From positions 1 to 64,000 of the forward strand of contig NZ_JANFXK010000002.1 of assembly GCF_024459955.1 (NCBI RefSeq): a stretch of 64,000 nucleotides of DNA, in the 5' to 3' direction. The position numbers and the translations under genes are program-made. The stretch is from Anaerovorax odorimutans (lineage in GTDB: Bacteria; Bacillota; Clostridia; Peptostreptococcales; Anaerovoracaceae). Positions 32,739 to 43,007 of this stretch are shown here, one piece after another. How positions within the stretch are numbered: position 1 is the stretch's first letter; each line of letters begins with the position of its first letter. Under the pieces are notes generated by a model that worked only from the letters and a program-made list of their open reading frames with translations, did not search any database and was not told the DNA's origin.

Positions 32739-33358
32739 TATTTACCCTCGATCCGTTTAACTTTTGCCAGATGCCAGTTCATTTTTACTGCGATCAGCCG
32801 CACTGCCAGGGTCACGCCAAAGCAGATATACATGGATACCCGTCCCTGATTCAGCAAATGATAGGCACCCATAAAGACCGCGGCTCCAAGGATACAGGCC
32901 ACAGCATAGACCTCTTTTCTGAAAACAAAAGGAATCTCTTTTACGAAAACATCCCTCAGTATGCCTCCGCCGGTTCCTGTCAGGACCGCCAGAGTTATGA
33001 CTACGAAGGGCATATACACATCGTGAGTCAGGGCCGCCTCTGCGCCGATGGCTGTAAAGGCCGCCAGGCCAATGGCATCAAAGAATAAAATAATATTTTG
33101 ATATTTGACAAATTTTTTGTAAAACAGGATCACTACAGCGGCGGTCGCAATGCTGATCAGCACGTAGAGCGGATTTTCCAGTGCCAGGGGCAGAGGCAGG
33201 TCGATGAGGAGATCCCTCAGTATACCTCCGCCCACCGCAGTGATAATCGCCAGAAACACGATCCCATAATAGTCCAGCTCTTTTTCAATGGCAACCAATG
33301 CACCGGAAACGGCAAAAGCCACAGTGCCGATGATTTCCATCAAAGAAAGAAACTCCAT
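32738..33358 (-). CDS. TRIC-type cation channel family protein (YicG/UPF0126-like)
   Basis: The product has 206 aa with seven predicted membrane helices built from two repeats. Each repeat contains the family motif GGGILRD (AVGGGILRDLL and GTGGGILRDVF). Prokaryotic relatives form trimeric potassium-permeable channels. It lies immediately after the proS stop and is coupled to the chrA pair. Its physiological role is uncertain. Confidence 0.88.
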   Translation of the reverse strand: MEFLSLMEIIGTVAFAVSGALVAIEKELDYYGIVFLAIITAVGGGILRDLLIDLPLPLALENPLYVLISIATAAVVILFYKKFVKYQNIILFFDAIGLAAFTAIGAEAALTHDVYMPFVVITLAVLTGTGGGILRDVFVKEIPFVFRKEVYAVACILGAAVFMGAYHLLNQGRVSMYICFGVTLAVRLIAVKMNWHLAKVKRIEGK

Positions 33359-35086
33359 TTATTTCTCCTTGTTAACGATTTCGATTGTTCTTGCGATGCC
33401 TTCATCCGCAGAGATTTCCTCTTTGTCGGCATCCCTTCTCAGCTTATATTCAATCGTTTTATCCGCAGCGCCTCTTCCTACGGTGATGCGGACCGGAATT
33501 CCCAGCAGATCCGCGTCTTTGAATTTGACGCCCGGACGCTCTTTCCTGTCGTCCAGCAGCACTTCCACGCCGGCTGCCGCCAGCTCATTATAGATGTGCT
33601 CAGCCAGGTCCGCCTGCGTTTGGTCATCCGGCTTCATAACGGTAATGATCGCATGGTACGGAGCCACGGACATCGGCCATATGATGCCGTTCTCGTCATG
33701 ATGCTGTTCTACCACAGCCGCCAGTGTACGGGTGACGCCGATTCCGTAACAGCCCATCACGATCGGCTGTTCCTTCTGGTTTTCATCTTTATAAGTAGCG
33801 CCCATGGATTCGCTGTACTTGGTCCCCAGCTTGAACACCTGACCCACTTCAATGCCGCGGGCGTGTTTAATCGGCGCGCCGCATACCGGACAGGGATCTC
33901 CCTCTTTGAGCGTCTTTATATCGGTTATGATATCGGCCTTGTAGTCTCTGCCATAATTTACGTTTTTCAGGTGATAGTCCGTTTTGCAGGCTCCGGCGCA
34001 GAGATTCCTGAGTCCCGGCAGCTCGCTGTCCACAACGATGGTGCAGTCATGGAGCCTTGTCGGTCCCGTGAAGCCTCCGACGCAGCCGGTAGCCGCGCCC
34101 ATCTTTTCTTCATCGGCAAATTCAATGGAATGTTCCGGGATTTTCAGAGCGTTGATTAATTTGGTCATGTTCAGCTCCCTGTCGCCTCTGACAAAAGCGG
34201 CCACATAGCCGTTTTCTTTTTCCTCTTCATCATAGGTGACAAACAGCAGGGCCTTGATGGTTTCATCCTGACCGATTCCCAGAAAATCAGCCACCTCTTC
34301 GATGGTCTTGGTTCCGGGAGTATGAACTTCTTCCAGCGGCAGTTCCTCAGCGGAGGATGCCGGAGCGTCCACACATTCGGCCCGCTCTACCGTGGCTGCC
34401 ATCTGACATTTCTCACAGTAAGCGATCTCACTTTCCCCTACTTCCGAAAGAGCCGTAAACTCATGGGAATTGCTTCCCCCGATGGCTCCCGTATCCGCCT
34501 CTACCGGTCTGAAAGTCAGACCGCAGCGGGTAAATATCTTTTCATAGGCCGCGTACATTTCTTCATAGCTGCGGTCCAGCCCGGCCTGATCCCTGTCAAA
34601 GGAATAGGCATCCTTCATAATGAATTCCCTGCTTCTCATCAATCCGAAACGAGGGCGGGCCTCATCCCTGTACTTGGTCTGAATCTGATACAGGTTCAGC
34701 GGCAGCTGTCTGTAAGAGGACACATCGCTGCGGATAATATCGGTGAATATCTCCTCATGTGTCGGTCCTAAGCAGAAATCTCTGCCGTTCCTGTCCTTCA
34801 GACGCCACAGCTCCGGTCCGTACGCGAACCATCTGCCGGATTCCTCCCAAAGCTCCGCCGGCTGCACGGCCGACATATGGATCTCCTGCCCTCCGGCCTG
34901 ATCCATTTCCTGGCGGATGATATCTTCGATTTTGCGGATCGATCTCCAGCCCAGGGGCATAAAGCCATAGACACCGGAAACAAGTTTGCGTATCATACCG
35001 GTCCGAAGCAGCAGGATATGGCTCGGTATTTCTGCTTCATTAGGTACTTCTCTCAGGGTCTTCAAATGCATTTTCGATAGTCTCAT
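33359..35086 (-). CDS. proS: Prolyl-tRNA synthetase (bacterial type)
   Basis: The product has 575 aa. It is a class II synthetase with motif 2 in TKYRDEARPRFGLMRSREF and motif 3 in CYGIGVTRTLAAVVEQHHDE. An inserted editing domain lies between about residues 225 and 380 (GADKK-like region GDRELNMTKLINAL), as is usual in bacterial ProRS. The C-terminal anticodon-binding domain follows. It charges tRNA-Pro. It lies 26 bases after ispDF in a long housekeeping run. No T-box leader is seen before it. Confidence 0.96.
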   Translation of the reverse strand: MRLSKMHLKTLREVPNEAEIPSHILLLRTGMIRKLVSGVYGFMPLGWRSIRKIEDIIRQEMDQAGGQEIHMSAVQPAELWEESGRWFAYGPELWRLKDRNGRDFCLGPTHEEIFTDIIRSDVSSYRQLPLNLYQIQTKYRDEARPRFGLMRSREFIMKDAYSFDRDQAGLDRSYEEMYAAYEKIFTRCGLTFRPVEADTGAIGGSNSHEFTALSEVGESEIAYCEKCQMAATVERAECVDAPASSAEELPLEEVHTPGTKTIEEVADFLGIGQDETIKALLFVTYDEEEKENGYVAAFVRGDRELNMTKLINALKIPEHSIEFADEEKMGAATGCVGGFTGPTRLHDCTIVVDSELPGLRNLCAGACKTDYHLKNVNYGRDYKADIITDIKTLKEGDPCPVCGAPIKHARGIEVGQVFKLGTKYSESMGATYKDENQKEQPIVMGCYGIGVTRTLAAVVEQHHDENGIIWPMSVAPYHAIITVMKPDDQTQADLAEHIYNELAAAGVEVLLDDRKERPGVKFKDADLLGIPVRITVGRGAADKTIEYKLRRDADKEEISADEGIARTIEIVNKEK

Positions 35087-35112
35087 TTTTTTGCTTTATC
35101 TCCTTTTTCCAT

Positions 35113-36258
35113 TTATCTGTAGAGCAGGCAGACCGCCTGCGCGGCAATTCCCTCTTCCCGTCCGACGAACCCCAGTTTTTCCGTGGTGGTCCCTTTTATA
35201 TTGACCCGGCTTTCTTCTATTTCAAGAGTTCTGGCGATGTTTTTTCTCATATCGTTTATATACGATTTAATTTTCGGACGCTGGGCCATCACAGTGATGT
35301 CCACGTTGCTGATGCCGTAAAATTCTTCATCGATGAGCTTTTTCACTTTTTCGAGGAGCTTCATACTGGAAACGCCTTTATATGCCGGATCCGTATCGGG
35401 GAAGTGTCCGCCGATATCTCCGAGAGCCGCGGCCCCCAGCAGCGCGTCCATCAGCGCATGGACCAGAACATCTGCGTCGGAATGACCCAAAAGCCCTTTT
35501 TCAAAGGGGATTTCCACACCGCCCAGAATCAGCGGGCGGCCTTCTGTCAGCTGATGCACATCGAATCCTGTCCCTACTCTGCTTTCCATAGGCATATCCT
35601 CTTTCGTTGTAATCTTTATATTTCCATACTGGCCCATCACCAGTTCCACGGGCTGGCCGATCCGTTCTACCAGACTGGCGTCATCCGTACCGTAGTATCC
35701 GTCGGCAAAGGCCTGCTCGTAAGCTTCCATTAAAATAGACTTTTTAAAGCCCTGCGGCGTCTGCACGGAATACAGATGCTCCCGTTCGATATTACAGCTT
35801 TTCGTGCCCTCACCCTGACGGATGCTGTTTTTGACGGGCACACAGGCTATAGCGGCCCCTACGCCGCCGGCAGCCTGTACCACATAATTTATAGTTTCCT
35901 GACTGACAAAAGGCCTGGCGCCGTCATGAACCAACACGTATTCTACGCCGGGACGACAGCGATTAACCTCCTGCAAAGCTTTATATACGGAGTCCTGCCG
36001 TTCTTTGCCGCCTTCGACTACGGAAACCACTTTATCCAGGCCAAAGTCTTCTTTCATCTGCAGACATTGCGGTATATAGTCTTTGTTGGTAACGATAAAA
36101 ATGTAATCAATGTACGGATTGCTGCAAAAAGCCCTTACTGCTTTCAGCAGGATCGGCTCTCCCCCGATCTTCAGATACTGCTTGGGGATGCCGCTGCCCA
36201 TTCGTTTTCCCAGTCCCGCGGCAGCAATGACCGCGGCTGTTTTCTTATTATTGTACAT
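35113..36258 (-). CDS. ispDF: Bifunctional IspD/IspF isoprenoid enzyme
   Basis: The product has 381 aa. The N-terminal domain (1-225) is IspD, the MEP cytidylyltransferase ([29 protein letters not shown]). The C-terminal domain (from [11 protein letters not shown], about 230) is IspF, the cyclodiphosphate synthase ([32 protein letters not shown]). Both active sites appear intact. It carries out two non-consecutive steps of the non-mevalonate pathway in one protein. It is 13 bases after the PIN-TRAM gene, an arrangement common in Firmicutes. Confidence 0.95.
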   Translation of the reverse strand: MYNNKKTAAVIAAAGLGKRMGSGIPKQYLKIGGEPILLKAVRAFCSNPYIDYIFIVTNKDYIPQCLQMKEDFGLDKVVSVVEGGKERQDSVYKALQEVNRCRPGVEYVLVHDGARPFVSQETINYVVQAAGGVGAAIACVPVKNSIRQGEGTKSCNIEREHLYSVQTPQGFKKSILMEAYEQAFADGYYGTDDASLVERIGQPVELVMGQYGNIKITTKEDMPMESRVGTGFDVHQLTEGRPLILGGVEIPFEKGLLGHSDADVLVHALMDALLGAAALGDIGGHFPDTDPAYKGVSSMKLLEKVKKLIDEEFYGISNVDITVMAQRPKIKSYINDMRKNIARTLEIEESRVNIKGTTTEKLGFVGREEGIAAQAVCLLYR

Positions 36259-36271
36259 TTGCGGTCTCCTC

Positions 36272-37378
36272 CTACTTTACGCGAGGCTTTGCAAATATCA
36301 TTCGCCCTGCGGCTGTCTGCAGCACGCTGGTTACCAGTACCTTAATCGTCTTTCCGATATAGCGTCTGCCTTCTTCCACTACGATCATCGTACCGTCGTC
36401 CAGATAAGCCACTGCCTGATTGTTTTCTTTTCCTTCTTTCACCAGGAACAGAGTCATCTCTTCTCCCGGCAGCACCACAGGCTTCAGCGTATTGGCCAGT
36501 TCATTGATGTTGAGCACGTCCACACCCTTAATCCCGGCCACTTTATTCAGGTTAAAGTCATTGGTTACCACCTTGCCGTTCATAATCTGAGCCAGTTTGA
36601 GAAGCTTGACATCCACTTCCGGAATCTCGTCCAGCGCTTTTTCCGAGGCAGTATTATAGATCTCGATTCCGTAATCGCTCTGAATCTTATTGAGTATGTC
36701 CAGCCCGCGGCGTCCGCGGTTTCTTTTCAGCGAATCGGATGAGTCGGCAATATGCCTCAGTTCCACCAGAACAAATTCCGGGATGACGATAGGTCCCTCG
36801 ATGAAGCCGGTCTTCATGATATCGGCGATTCTGCCGTCTATGATAACACTGGTATCGAAGATCTTCGGCGTAGCATCGTGTTTGCCTTTGCTTTTGCCGC
36901 CTGCGTCCCCCGCTTTCCTGGATGCGAACCAGGCCGTGCGGATGTCCGAACCTTTTCTCGTGGCAATAACCACACCCAAAAATCCCAGTACAAAGTAAGT
37001 AACGATATTCAGCACTACATCTACGAGAGGATTCAGAACTCCTACATAGATCCTGCTGATCAGATAGGCGATGACCAGTCCTGCGATCAGGCCTACCGTT
37101 CCCATGACGATATCGTTGGTGGAAATCTTCTGCAGATCCGTTTCAATATTGTCGGCAACCTTGCTGCTCTGTTTTCCCAGCGTAGGTGTGAGCCTGAAAA
37201 ATATTAATCCAAAAATAAGTGCGCATAAAGCCACAACACAGATTTCCTGTGTATTGGACAGATGAATCTTGTCCCCATAGTCGGAAAGTCCGACCAAAAA
37301 CTTCGCCAATAAAAATACACCATAGCCTACTATGGCGCCTACGATAGTAAAAACGACCCTCATTAATTTTCTCAGCAT
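36272..37378 (-). CDS. PIN-TRAM domain membrane protein (YacL-like)
   Basis: The product has 368 aa. Four membrane helices fill residues 1-130. A PIN nuclease domain begins at [16 protein letters not shown], with acidic residues at the expected places (DTS, VELR, VVTNDFN). A TRAM RNA-binding domain ([22 protein letters not shown] region) ends it. The start at 37378 follows AAAGGAGGTGAAGGG. It is likely a membrane-attached ribonuclease or DNA-associated protein; YacL homologs are usually found next to carD-like genes and isp genes, as here. Confidence 0.9.
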   Translation of the reverse strand: MLRKLMRVVFTIVGAIVGYGVFLLAKFLVGLSDYGDKIHLSNTQEICVVALCALIFGLIFFRLTPTLGKQSSKVADNIETDLQKISTNDIVMGTVGLIAGLVIAYLISRIYVGVLNPLVDVVLNIVTYFVLGFLGVVIATRKGSDIRTAWFASRKAGDAGGKSKGKHDATPKIFDTSVIIDGRIADIMKTGFIEGPIVIPEFVLVELRHIADSSDSLKRNRGRRGLDILNKIQSDYGIEIYNTASEKALDEIPEVDVKLLKLAQIMNGKVVTNDFNLNKVAGIKGVDVLNINELANTLKPVVLPGEEMTLFLVKEGKENNQAVAYLDDGTMIVVEEGRRYIGKTIKVLVTSVLQTAAGRMIFAKPRVK

Positions 37379-37459
37379 CCCTTCACCTCCTTTCCCCATA
37401 TTCGGTATAGCATGCGCTTAAAGCGCGGCCCGCAGGCCTTATTAACGGAGCCTGATAAA

Positions 37460-37933
37460 TTATACAGCTTCGTCAATAAGGATGTCGGCCCTGGCCGTAT
37501 CCATGCCACCTGCCAAAACCATTTCGCTCAGCAGGATCTGTCTTGCATTGGTAAGCATCTTTTTTTCCCCTGTGGACAGCTTTTTCTCTCTGTCCGTACG
37601 AGTGAGGTTTCTTACAACCTCCGCTACCTCGACCGCATCTCCGGTCTTGAGTTTTTCCATGTTTTCGCGGTACCGCCGGTTCCAGTTGTGAGGCATCTCC
37701 GAAGATACGTCAGCCAGTACGGAAAGGACCGTCTTGATCTCTTCCGCGCTGATGATGTTTCTTACGCCGATTTCATCGCTGGAATCTACCGGTATCATGA
37801 TCTTCATGTCACCGCAAGGCACTTTCAGGACGTAGTACTCTCTCTGCTCACCGAGGATCTCTTTTTCTTCAATTTGCTCGATCACCCCGGCACCATGCAT
37901 TGGATATACAATTTTGTCTCCTATGGTATACAT
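37460..37933 (-). CDS. carD: CarD family transcriptional regulator
   Basis: The product has 157 aa. The N-terminal RNA-polymerase-interaction domain (IGDKIVYPMHGAGVIEQIEE, Tudor-like, shared with Mfd/TRCF) is followed by a helical DNA-contact domain (SEMPHNWNRRYRENMEKLKTG). CarD proteins stabilise open promoter complexes. The gene has a strong promoter (37965-37994). Confidence 0.93.
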   Translation of the reverse strand: MYTIGDKIVYPMHGAGVIEQIEEKEILGEQREYYVLKVPCGDMKIMIPVDSSDEIGVRNIISAEEIKTVLSVLADVSSEMPHNWNRRYRENMEKLKTGDAVEVAEVVRNLTRTDREKKLSTGEKKMLTNARQILLSEMVLAGGMDTARADILIDEAV

Positions 37934-37964
37934 ACTATTTACCTCCAGTCTACACCTAGTATTA

Positions 37965-37994
37965 AGTATAAGTCACCCCGAACATGTCTGTCAA
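37965..37994 (-). promoter_or_regulatory. Promoter of carD
   Basis: The minus strand has TTGACA (37989-37994), an 18-base spacer and TATACT (37965-37970), about 30 bases before the start codon. Confidence 0.8.
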
Positions 37995-38170
37995 GTAAAT
38001 AAATTGTTAATTTTATCATAAGGATTTTTGACTGTCAACCAAAATTTTAATCAAAATTCCCGGAAGTTTTAAAATAATTATGTTACAATAACTACAAAGC
38101 TATCACACAGGAGTCACAAATTATCGGTATTCTGTAGGATAGAAATTCAAAATCGGGGAGGAGACTGTCT

Positions 38171-38842
38171 ATGTCAAAAATATTAGTGGTAGACGACGAG
38201 CAGAAAATACGGGAGGTCATTCGTGAATATTCGGAGTTCAACGGATTCGAAGTTACGGAGGCCGCCGACGGCATGACTGCCGTAGGGCTTTGCAAGCTCA
38301 ATGATTACGATCTGATTATTATGGATATTATGATGCCGAAGCTGGATGGGTTTACGGCCTGCAAGGAAATCAAAAAAATCAAGGACATTCCCATCATCAT
38401 GCTGTCGGCCAGAAGCGAAGAATACGATAAACTGTTCGGCTTTGAACTGGGAATTGACGATTACGTAGTCAAGCCTTTCAGCCCCAAGGAGCTGATGGCC
38501 CGGGTAAACGCTGTGCTTTCCAGACGCAAGGGAGGCGCGCCCACGCAGCCCCAGGTGCTTGAATTCGGCGGACTGTGCATCAATATTGCCGCCAGAACGG
38601 TCACCGTGGACGGCGAAAAGGTGGAGCTGACGCCAAAGGAATACGATCTGCTGTTCTATCTGGTGGAAAACAGAAATATCGCTCTTTCCCGGGACAAACT
38701 CCTGTCCGACATATGGGGATACGACTTTTTCGGAGACGACCGTACCATCGATACCCATATAAAAAATCTCAGAAACAATCTTGGAAAATATCGTGACTAT
38801 ATCGTCACACTCAGAGGAGTGGGTTATAAATTTGAAGTTTAA
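38171..38842 (+). CDS. OmpR/PhoP-family response regulator
   Basis: The product has 223 aa. The receiver domain has the acidic pair in VVDDEQKIR, the phosphorylated aspartate in LIIMDIMMPKLDGF, the threonine/serine in MLSARSEE and the lysine in DDYVVKPFSP. A winged-helix DNA-binding domain follows from about residue 125, with the helix DRTIDTHIKNLRNNLG. GGGGAGGAG precedes the ATG. The downstream kinase gene overlaps it, and the two form a typical PhoR/VanS-like pair. No target genes are evident. Confidence 0.95.
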   Translation: MSKILVVDDEQKIREVIREYSEFNGFEVTEAADGMTAVGLCKLNDYDLIIMDIMMPKLDGFTACKEIKKIKDIPIIMLSARSEEYDKLFGFELGIDDYVVKPFSPKELMARVNAVLSRRKGGAPTQPQVLEFGGLCINIAARTVTVDGEKVELTPKEYDLLFYLVENRNIALSRDKLLSDIWGYDFFGDDRTIDTHIKNLRNNLGKYRDYIVTLRGVGYKFEV

Positions 38843-40253
38843 AATTGATACAAACAGCATTAAATTCAAAGTATGCTTATATTTTATCGTATTTGCCGTA
38901 TTGCTCATGCTGGTGCTGTGGACCCTGCAGGTGCTGTTTCTCAATACCTTTTATGTGACCATGAAGAAGGCTAAGACAGAAAAGGTGGTCACCAATATTG
39001 AGAAGGCTTATGCCGAGGATGATGTCAGTACCTTTTATGCGAATCTGTCCGAACTGGCCGAGTCCGTGGATATGACAATTTACGTCACTCACTTGGGCGG
39101 CGCGCCGTTCTTCATGTATTACCGGGAAAACTCGCTCCGGGATTACAGCCAGGAGATGCTGCGGGTAAGACAGGAAATGGAATTAAAGCATCAGACCTCC
39201 GTACAACTCCCCATTGGCAACGGCAAGGATTCCAAGCGGCTACTGGCCTGCGGAAGCCTGCTTTTATCCAACGGCAACAAGCCGGATCTGATCGCCTACG
39301 TCTTTTCACCGCTGTGGCCGGTTTCCACAACCATTGAAATTCTGACCAACCAGCTGGCTTATGTCACGGCCATATCCCTCGCTCTGGCGCTGGTTTTGTC
39401 GATTTATCTCGCCACCCGCATCACCACGCCGATTCGGGATATCACTAAGTCGGCAGGAAAGCTTGCCCAGGGCCAGTACGGGGTCGTCTTTAAGGGCGGC
39501 CATTATTCGGAGCTGAACAATCTGGCCGATACTCTGACCCGTGCTTCTATTGAATTGGAGAAATCCTCCATGCTGCAGAAGGATCTGATTGCCAATGTTT
39601 CTCATGATCTGCGGACGCCCCTTACCATGGTCAAGTCCTATGCGGAAATGATTCGGGATCTGTCCGGCGATAATCCCCAGAAGAGAAACGCCCATCTGCA
39701 GGTCATCATCGATGAAGCGGACAGGCTTAATCTTTTGGTAAACGATATGCTGACTCTTTCCCGAATGCAGTCAGGGGTCATTGTCATAGAAAGAACCCAC
39801 TTCAATATCAAGGAAGTGGTGGAAGGCATTCTGCTGTCCTACAAGCTTTTGATGGAGGAGGACGGCTACAGGATCACTCTGGACTGCCGCGACGATATTA
39901 TTGTCGATGCGGACCCGGAGAGAATGAAGCAGGTTTTCTCTAATCTGATTAATAACGCGCTTAAGTTCTGCGGCGACGATAAGACCGTCAACGTGATTAT
40001 TAAGAAAAGGGGCCGCCATGTGCTGTGCCAGATACAGGATCACGGAGTCGGCATACCGGCGGACGAGCTGCCCCACATCTGGGAGCGTTACTACAAGGCA
40101 AGCTCCAATATGGTTCGCTCTACTACCGGAACCGGATTAGGTCTGTCCATTGTCAAGGAGATCCTCTCCCTGCACAAAGCCAACTATGGAGTGAACAGCA
40201 CCCTGGGAGAAGGGACTACCTTCTGGTTCGAGCTGGACGTTGCCCTGAAGTAA
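38832..40253 (+). CDS. Sensor histidine kinase
   Basis: The product has about 473 aa. It has an N-terminal membrane helix (CLYFIVFAVLLMLVLWTLQ), an extracellular sensor region of about 125 residues, a second helix (TAISLALALVLSIYLATRI), then HAMP, the dimerisation/phospho-acceptor helix with histidine in ANVSHDLRTPLTMV, and the ATP-binding boxes NLINNALKFCGD, DHGVGIPADELP and TGTGLGLSIV. The likely start is a TTG at 38832, 12 bases after GGAG; the gene overlaps the regulator by 11 bases. The signal sensed is unknown. The end abuts a convergent gene with only 14 bases between stops. Confidence 0.92.
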   Translation: MKFKIDTNSIKFKVCLYFIVFAVLLMLVLWTLQVLFLNTFYVTMKKAKTEKVVTNIEKAYAEDDVSTFYANLSELAESVDMTIYVTHLGGAPFFMYYRENSLRDYSQEMLRVRQEMELKHQTSVQLPIGNGKDSKRLLACGSLLLSNGNKPDLIAYVFSPLWPVSTTIEILTNQLAYVTAISLALALVLSIYLATRITTPIRDITKSAGKLAQGQYGVVFKGGHYSELNNLADTLTRASIELEKSSMLQKDLIANVSHDLRTPLTMVKSYAEMIRDLSGDNPQKRNAHLQVIIDEADRLNLLVNDMLTLSRMQSGVIVIERTHFNIKEVVEGILLSYKLLMEEDGYRITLDCRDDIIVDADPERMKQVFSNLINNALKFCGDDKTVNVIIKKRGRHVLCQIQDHGVGIPADELPHIWERYYKASSNMVRSTTGTGLGLSIVKEILSLHKANYGVNSTLGEGTTFWFELDVALK

Positions 40254-40267
40254 CGGGCATCCTGGCA

Positions 40268-41638
40268 TTACTTAATAAAAGCGCGGACAACTTTCGTTTT
40301 CCACTCTGCATACGGGCCGTAGCGGAACGGAAGGTCAATCCAGGTTTTCTTATCGACCAGACTCTTGTAATGGGTGAAGGTATCAAAACCGGTTTTTCCG
40401 TGATAAGCGCCCATACCGCTTTCACCCACGCCTCCAAAGCCCATTTGCGTTGAGGCCAAATGAATAATCGTATCATTGATGCATCCGCCCCCAAAAGCGA
40501 TTTCCGCGGTGACTCTGTCTTTGACAGACTTTCTCCGCGTGAACAAATAGAGCGCCAGCGGGGTAGGATGCATTTCTATAGTCTCCATGGCTTCTCCTAT
40601 GGTATCGAATTCCAGTACCGGCAGGATCGGACCGAAGATCTCCTCCTGCATGACCGGGCTTTCCATGGTCACATCCGTGAGAACCGTAGGTTCGATTCGC
40701 CGGCTGTCGTCGTATCCTCCGCCGATGCGTGCGTTTTCGCCTTCTATCAGCCCCAGCAGCCTTTGGAAATGTTTTTCATTTATGATATTGCCGTAATCGG
40801 GGTTGTTGAGAGGCATCTGCCCGAATTGGGAGCAGATCGCATCTTCAATATAAAAGAGCAGCTCCTCCTTTACGGATCTGTGTACCAAAAGATAATCGGG
40901 AGCAACACAGGTCTGTCCCAGATTGAGGAACTTGCCGAACACCAGCCGTTTAGCCGCCAGCGGCAGGTTTGCCGTCTCATCCACGATACAGGGGCTCTTG
41001 CCTCCCAGCTCCAGAGACACCGGAGTCAGATGCTTGGCTGCTTTTTCCATAACCAGGCGGCCTACCGTTTTGCCGCCGGTAAAAAATATGTAATCAAATT
41101 TCTCCTCCAGCAATTGGCTGTTGGCCTCTCTGCCGCCTTCCACCACGGTCACCAGCTCCGGCGGGAAGGTCTTGGCGATCAGCTCCGCCATAATCCTGCT
41201 GGTATTGGCCGAAGCGTTTCCCGGCTTGAGTACGGCCGTGTTGCCCGCTGCCAGGGCATCGACCAGAGGCGCCATGGTCAGAAGGAACGGATAATTCCAC
41301 GGACTCATAATCAATACGGTCCCATATGGACAGGGCTTGACGTAGCTTCTGGAATGAAACTGGACCAGGGGCGTCCTCACCCGTTTTTCTCTGGCAAGGG
41401 ACTGGACATGCTTCTGCATGTATGAGATTTCCTCAAGGACCATGCCCACCTCGCTCATATAACCTTCGGAAGCGCTTTTTCCCAGATCCTTTCGCAATGC
41501 TTCCAGAATGTCGTATTCCATCTCCCGGATGTTCTTCTTTAAAGCTCCCAGCATAGCCTTTCTTGCGGCTGTGCTGCCGGTAGCGCCCGATTTAAAATAA
41601 GCTTTCTGCCTCTTTACGATCTTCTCTATATCTGCCAT
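40268..41638 (-). CDS. Aldehyde dehydrogenase (NAD(P)+-dependent, class-3-like)
   Basis: The product has 456 aa. Catalytic cysteine is in LNLGQTCVAPDY and the general-base glutamate in LELGGKSPCIVD; the cofactor region is FFTGGKTVGRLVMEKAA. The short N-terminus and SPWNYPFLLTMAPLVDALAAGN place it with the class 3/YwdH/coniferyl-aldehyde group. It oxidises aldehydes to acids, in parallel to the tungsten AORs encoded nearby. It is directly downstream of mobB (adjacent stop/start) at the end of the tungstate-uptake unit, which suggests a shared role in aldehyde handling. It does not need tungsten itself. Confidence 0.9.
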   Translation of the reverse strand: MADIEKIVKRQKAYFKSGATGSTAARKAMLGALKKNIREMEYDILEALRKDLGKSASEGYMSEVGMVLEEISYMQKHVQSLAREKRVRTPLVQFHSRSYVKPCPYGTVLIMSPWNYPFLLTMAPLVDALAAGNTAVLKPGNASANTSRIMAELIAKTFPPELVTVVEGGREANSQLLEEKFDYIFFTGGKTVGRLVMEKAAKHLTPVSLELGGKSPCIVDETANLPLAAKRLVFGKFLNLGQTCVAPDYLLVHRSVKEELLFYIEDAICSQFGQMPLNNPDYGNIINEKHFQRLLGLIEGENARIGGGYDDSRRIEPTVLTDVTMESPVMQEEIFGPILPVLEFDTIGEAMETIEMHPTPLALYLFTRRKSVKDRVTAEIAFGGGCINDTIIHLASTQMGFGGVGESGMGAYHGKTGFDTFTHYKSLVDKKTWIDLPFRYGPYAEWKTKVVRAFIK

Positions 41639-42286
41639 TTACTTCACCCGAATTTCGATTTCTTTTCCTTCTTCATACCCGTCCAGCGCTTTTACCGCAC
41701 CGATGACAACATTTTTCAGCGTATTCTTTACGAATGGAACCATAGGAATTTCCACTCCGTCTATGGTAAGAATCACATCCGCCTCTTCCTTTTCTCTGGC
41801 TGTCGCCTTTTCAATTAAATCGGCCATTTTTTCTACCTCCTCTAAACAGTTTATCACCGGAAGCTTTCCGTAGCGGTTCAGCTTTCCGGAAATGATCCCC
41901 GACACGGCGATCACGTTATCCGTCATGCGTTTTTCCAGATCTTCCTCTGTGGCTCCTGTGAGAATCGCAGGGCAGTCAGCTCCGCTGTCCCCTTCAAGAA
42001 TGACAAAGTCCTCCTTGTAGTATTTCAGCACCGCGTCAATTTCCATTCTCCGTGAAAAGAGAATGTCCGTTTCCTTTTCTCCCAGGGCGGTTACCCGCTC
42101 AGCGCCCGCTTTGGCGTGCTTGTAGGTGTCTGTATCGGGATGGTCCATCGTAAATCCCTGATAATGGATATCTTTTACCGTGCCTACGCTATAGCCCCGT
42201 CTCCGCAGCTCTTTTATGATCTGCGTGACCGTAGTGGTCTTTCCCGTCTTGGAAAACCCTTTTACCATAATGACTCTCATTGACAT
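41639..42286 (-). CDS. mobB: Molybdopterin-guanine dinucleotide biosynthesis adaptor MobB
   Basis: The product has 215 aa. A P-loop GTPase fold shows Walker A GFSKTGKTTT and a metal-binding DIHYQGFTMDHPDTDT segment. MobB helps MobA attach GMP to the pterin cofactor. It is longer than many MobB proteins (about 170 aa) because of a C-terminal region (VEIPMVPFVKNTLKNVVIG). It lies between the tungstate ABC transporter and an aldehyde dehydrogenase. AOR enzymes use bis-pterin without a nucleotide, so a strict GMP role would serve other Mo/W enzymes; an adaptor role in W-cofactor assembly is an alternative. Confidence 0.85.
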   Translation of the reverse strand: MSMRVIMVKGFSKTGKTTTVTQIIKELRRRGYSVGTVKDIHYQGFTMDHPDTDTYKHAKAGAERVTALGEKETDILFSRRMEIDAVLKYYKEDFVILEGDSGADCPAILTGATEEDLEKRMTDNVIAVSGIISGKLNRYGKLPVINCLEEVEKMADLIEKATAREKEEADVILTIDGVEIPMVPFVKNTLKNVVIGAVKALDGYEEGKEIEIRVK

Positions 42287-42292
42287 CTCTCC

Positions 42293-42997
42293 TTAAATCA
42301 GCAGTTCTCCGGCGATAAATTTTCTGGTCAGTTCATTTTTCGGTGCTGCCAGTATCTGCTGTGCGTTTCCTTCCTCGATCAGTTTTCCGCCTTTTAGGAA
42401 CAGGCATCGATCGCAGGTTCTGCGGGCCTGCGCCAGATTATGTGTAATCAGTACAACCGTAGTTTTTTCCTCTTCGTTGATTTTTATCAGCATTTTTTCA
42501 ATTTCCGCCGTAGTGGCCGGATCGATATTGGCCGTGGGCTCATCCAGCAGCAGCAGCCTCGGATGAAAGGACAGCGCCCGGGCCAGGGCCACCTTCTGGG
42601 TTTCCCCTCCCGACAGTTTCCAGGCTTTTTTCTTTCTCATCCCGGTGAGATTCAGCTCCTCGCAGAGAAAACCAACCCGTTCTTCAATTTTTTCCTCGGC
42701 CCATCCCCGCAGCTTGAGAGGATAGGCGATATTTTTCTCCACCGTGGCGGAAATCAAATAGGGCGTCTGGAAAACCAGTGTGATCGCTTCCCCGGGGATC
42801 CGCGCTTCCCCGTTATAATAGATTTTCCCCGAAGTCGCCTGATCCAACCCGGCGATGAGATTGAGCAGCGTGCTTTTCCCCGCTCCATTGGGTCCGATGA
42901 TCCCGGTTCTGCTGCCGCTTTTGATCGATCCGTGTTCCAGGTCCAGTACAGTTTTTCCCTCATAGGCCCGTGTCAAATGTTCAAAGCTCAGTTCCAT
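42293..42997 (-). CDS. tupC: Tungstate ABC transporter, ATP-binding protein
   Basis: The product has 234 aa. Walker A GPNGAGKSTLLN, Q-loop (LVFQTPYL), signature WKLSGGETQKVALARAL and Walker B LLLLDEPT are present. The start at 42997 follows AGGAGGGATGGC; the longer in-frame form is rejected. It powers uptake through the TupB permease encoded 10 bases upstream. Tungstate rather than molybdate is inferred from the TupA neighbour. Confidence 0.9.
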   Translation of the reverse strand: MELSFEHLTRAYEGKTVLDLEHGSIKSGSRTGIIGPNGAGKSTLLNLIAGLDQATSGKIYYNGEARIPGEAITLVFQTPYLISATVEKNIAYPLKLRGWAEEKIEERVGFLCEELNLTGMRKKKAWKLSGGETQKVALARALSFHPRLLLLDEPTANIDPATTAEIEKMLIKINEEEKTTVVLITHNLAQARRTCDRCLFLKGGKLIEEGNAQQILAAPKNELTRKFIAGELLI

Positions 42998-43007
42998 GCC
43001 ATCCCTC

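Noticed and set aside
33098-34159. Plus-strand open frame of 353 codons
   Set aside because: It is a shadow of proS and the TRIC-type gene.
33359-35150. T-box leader for proS or serS
   Set aside because: proS is 26 bases after ispDF and serS nine bases after the glutamine synthetase gene, leaving no room for a T-box.
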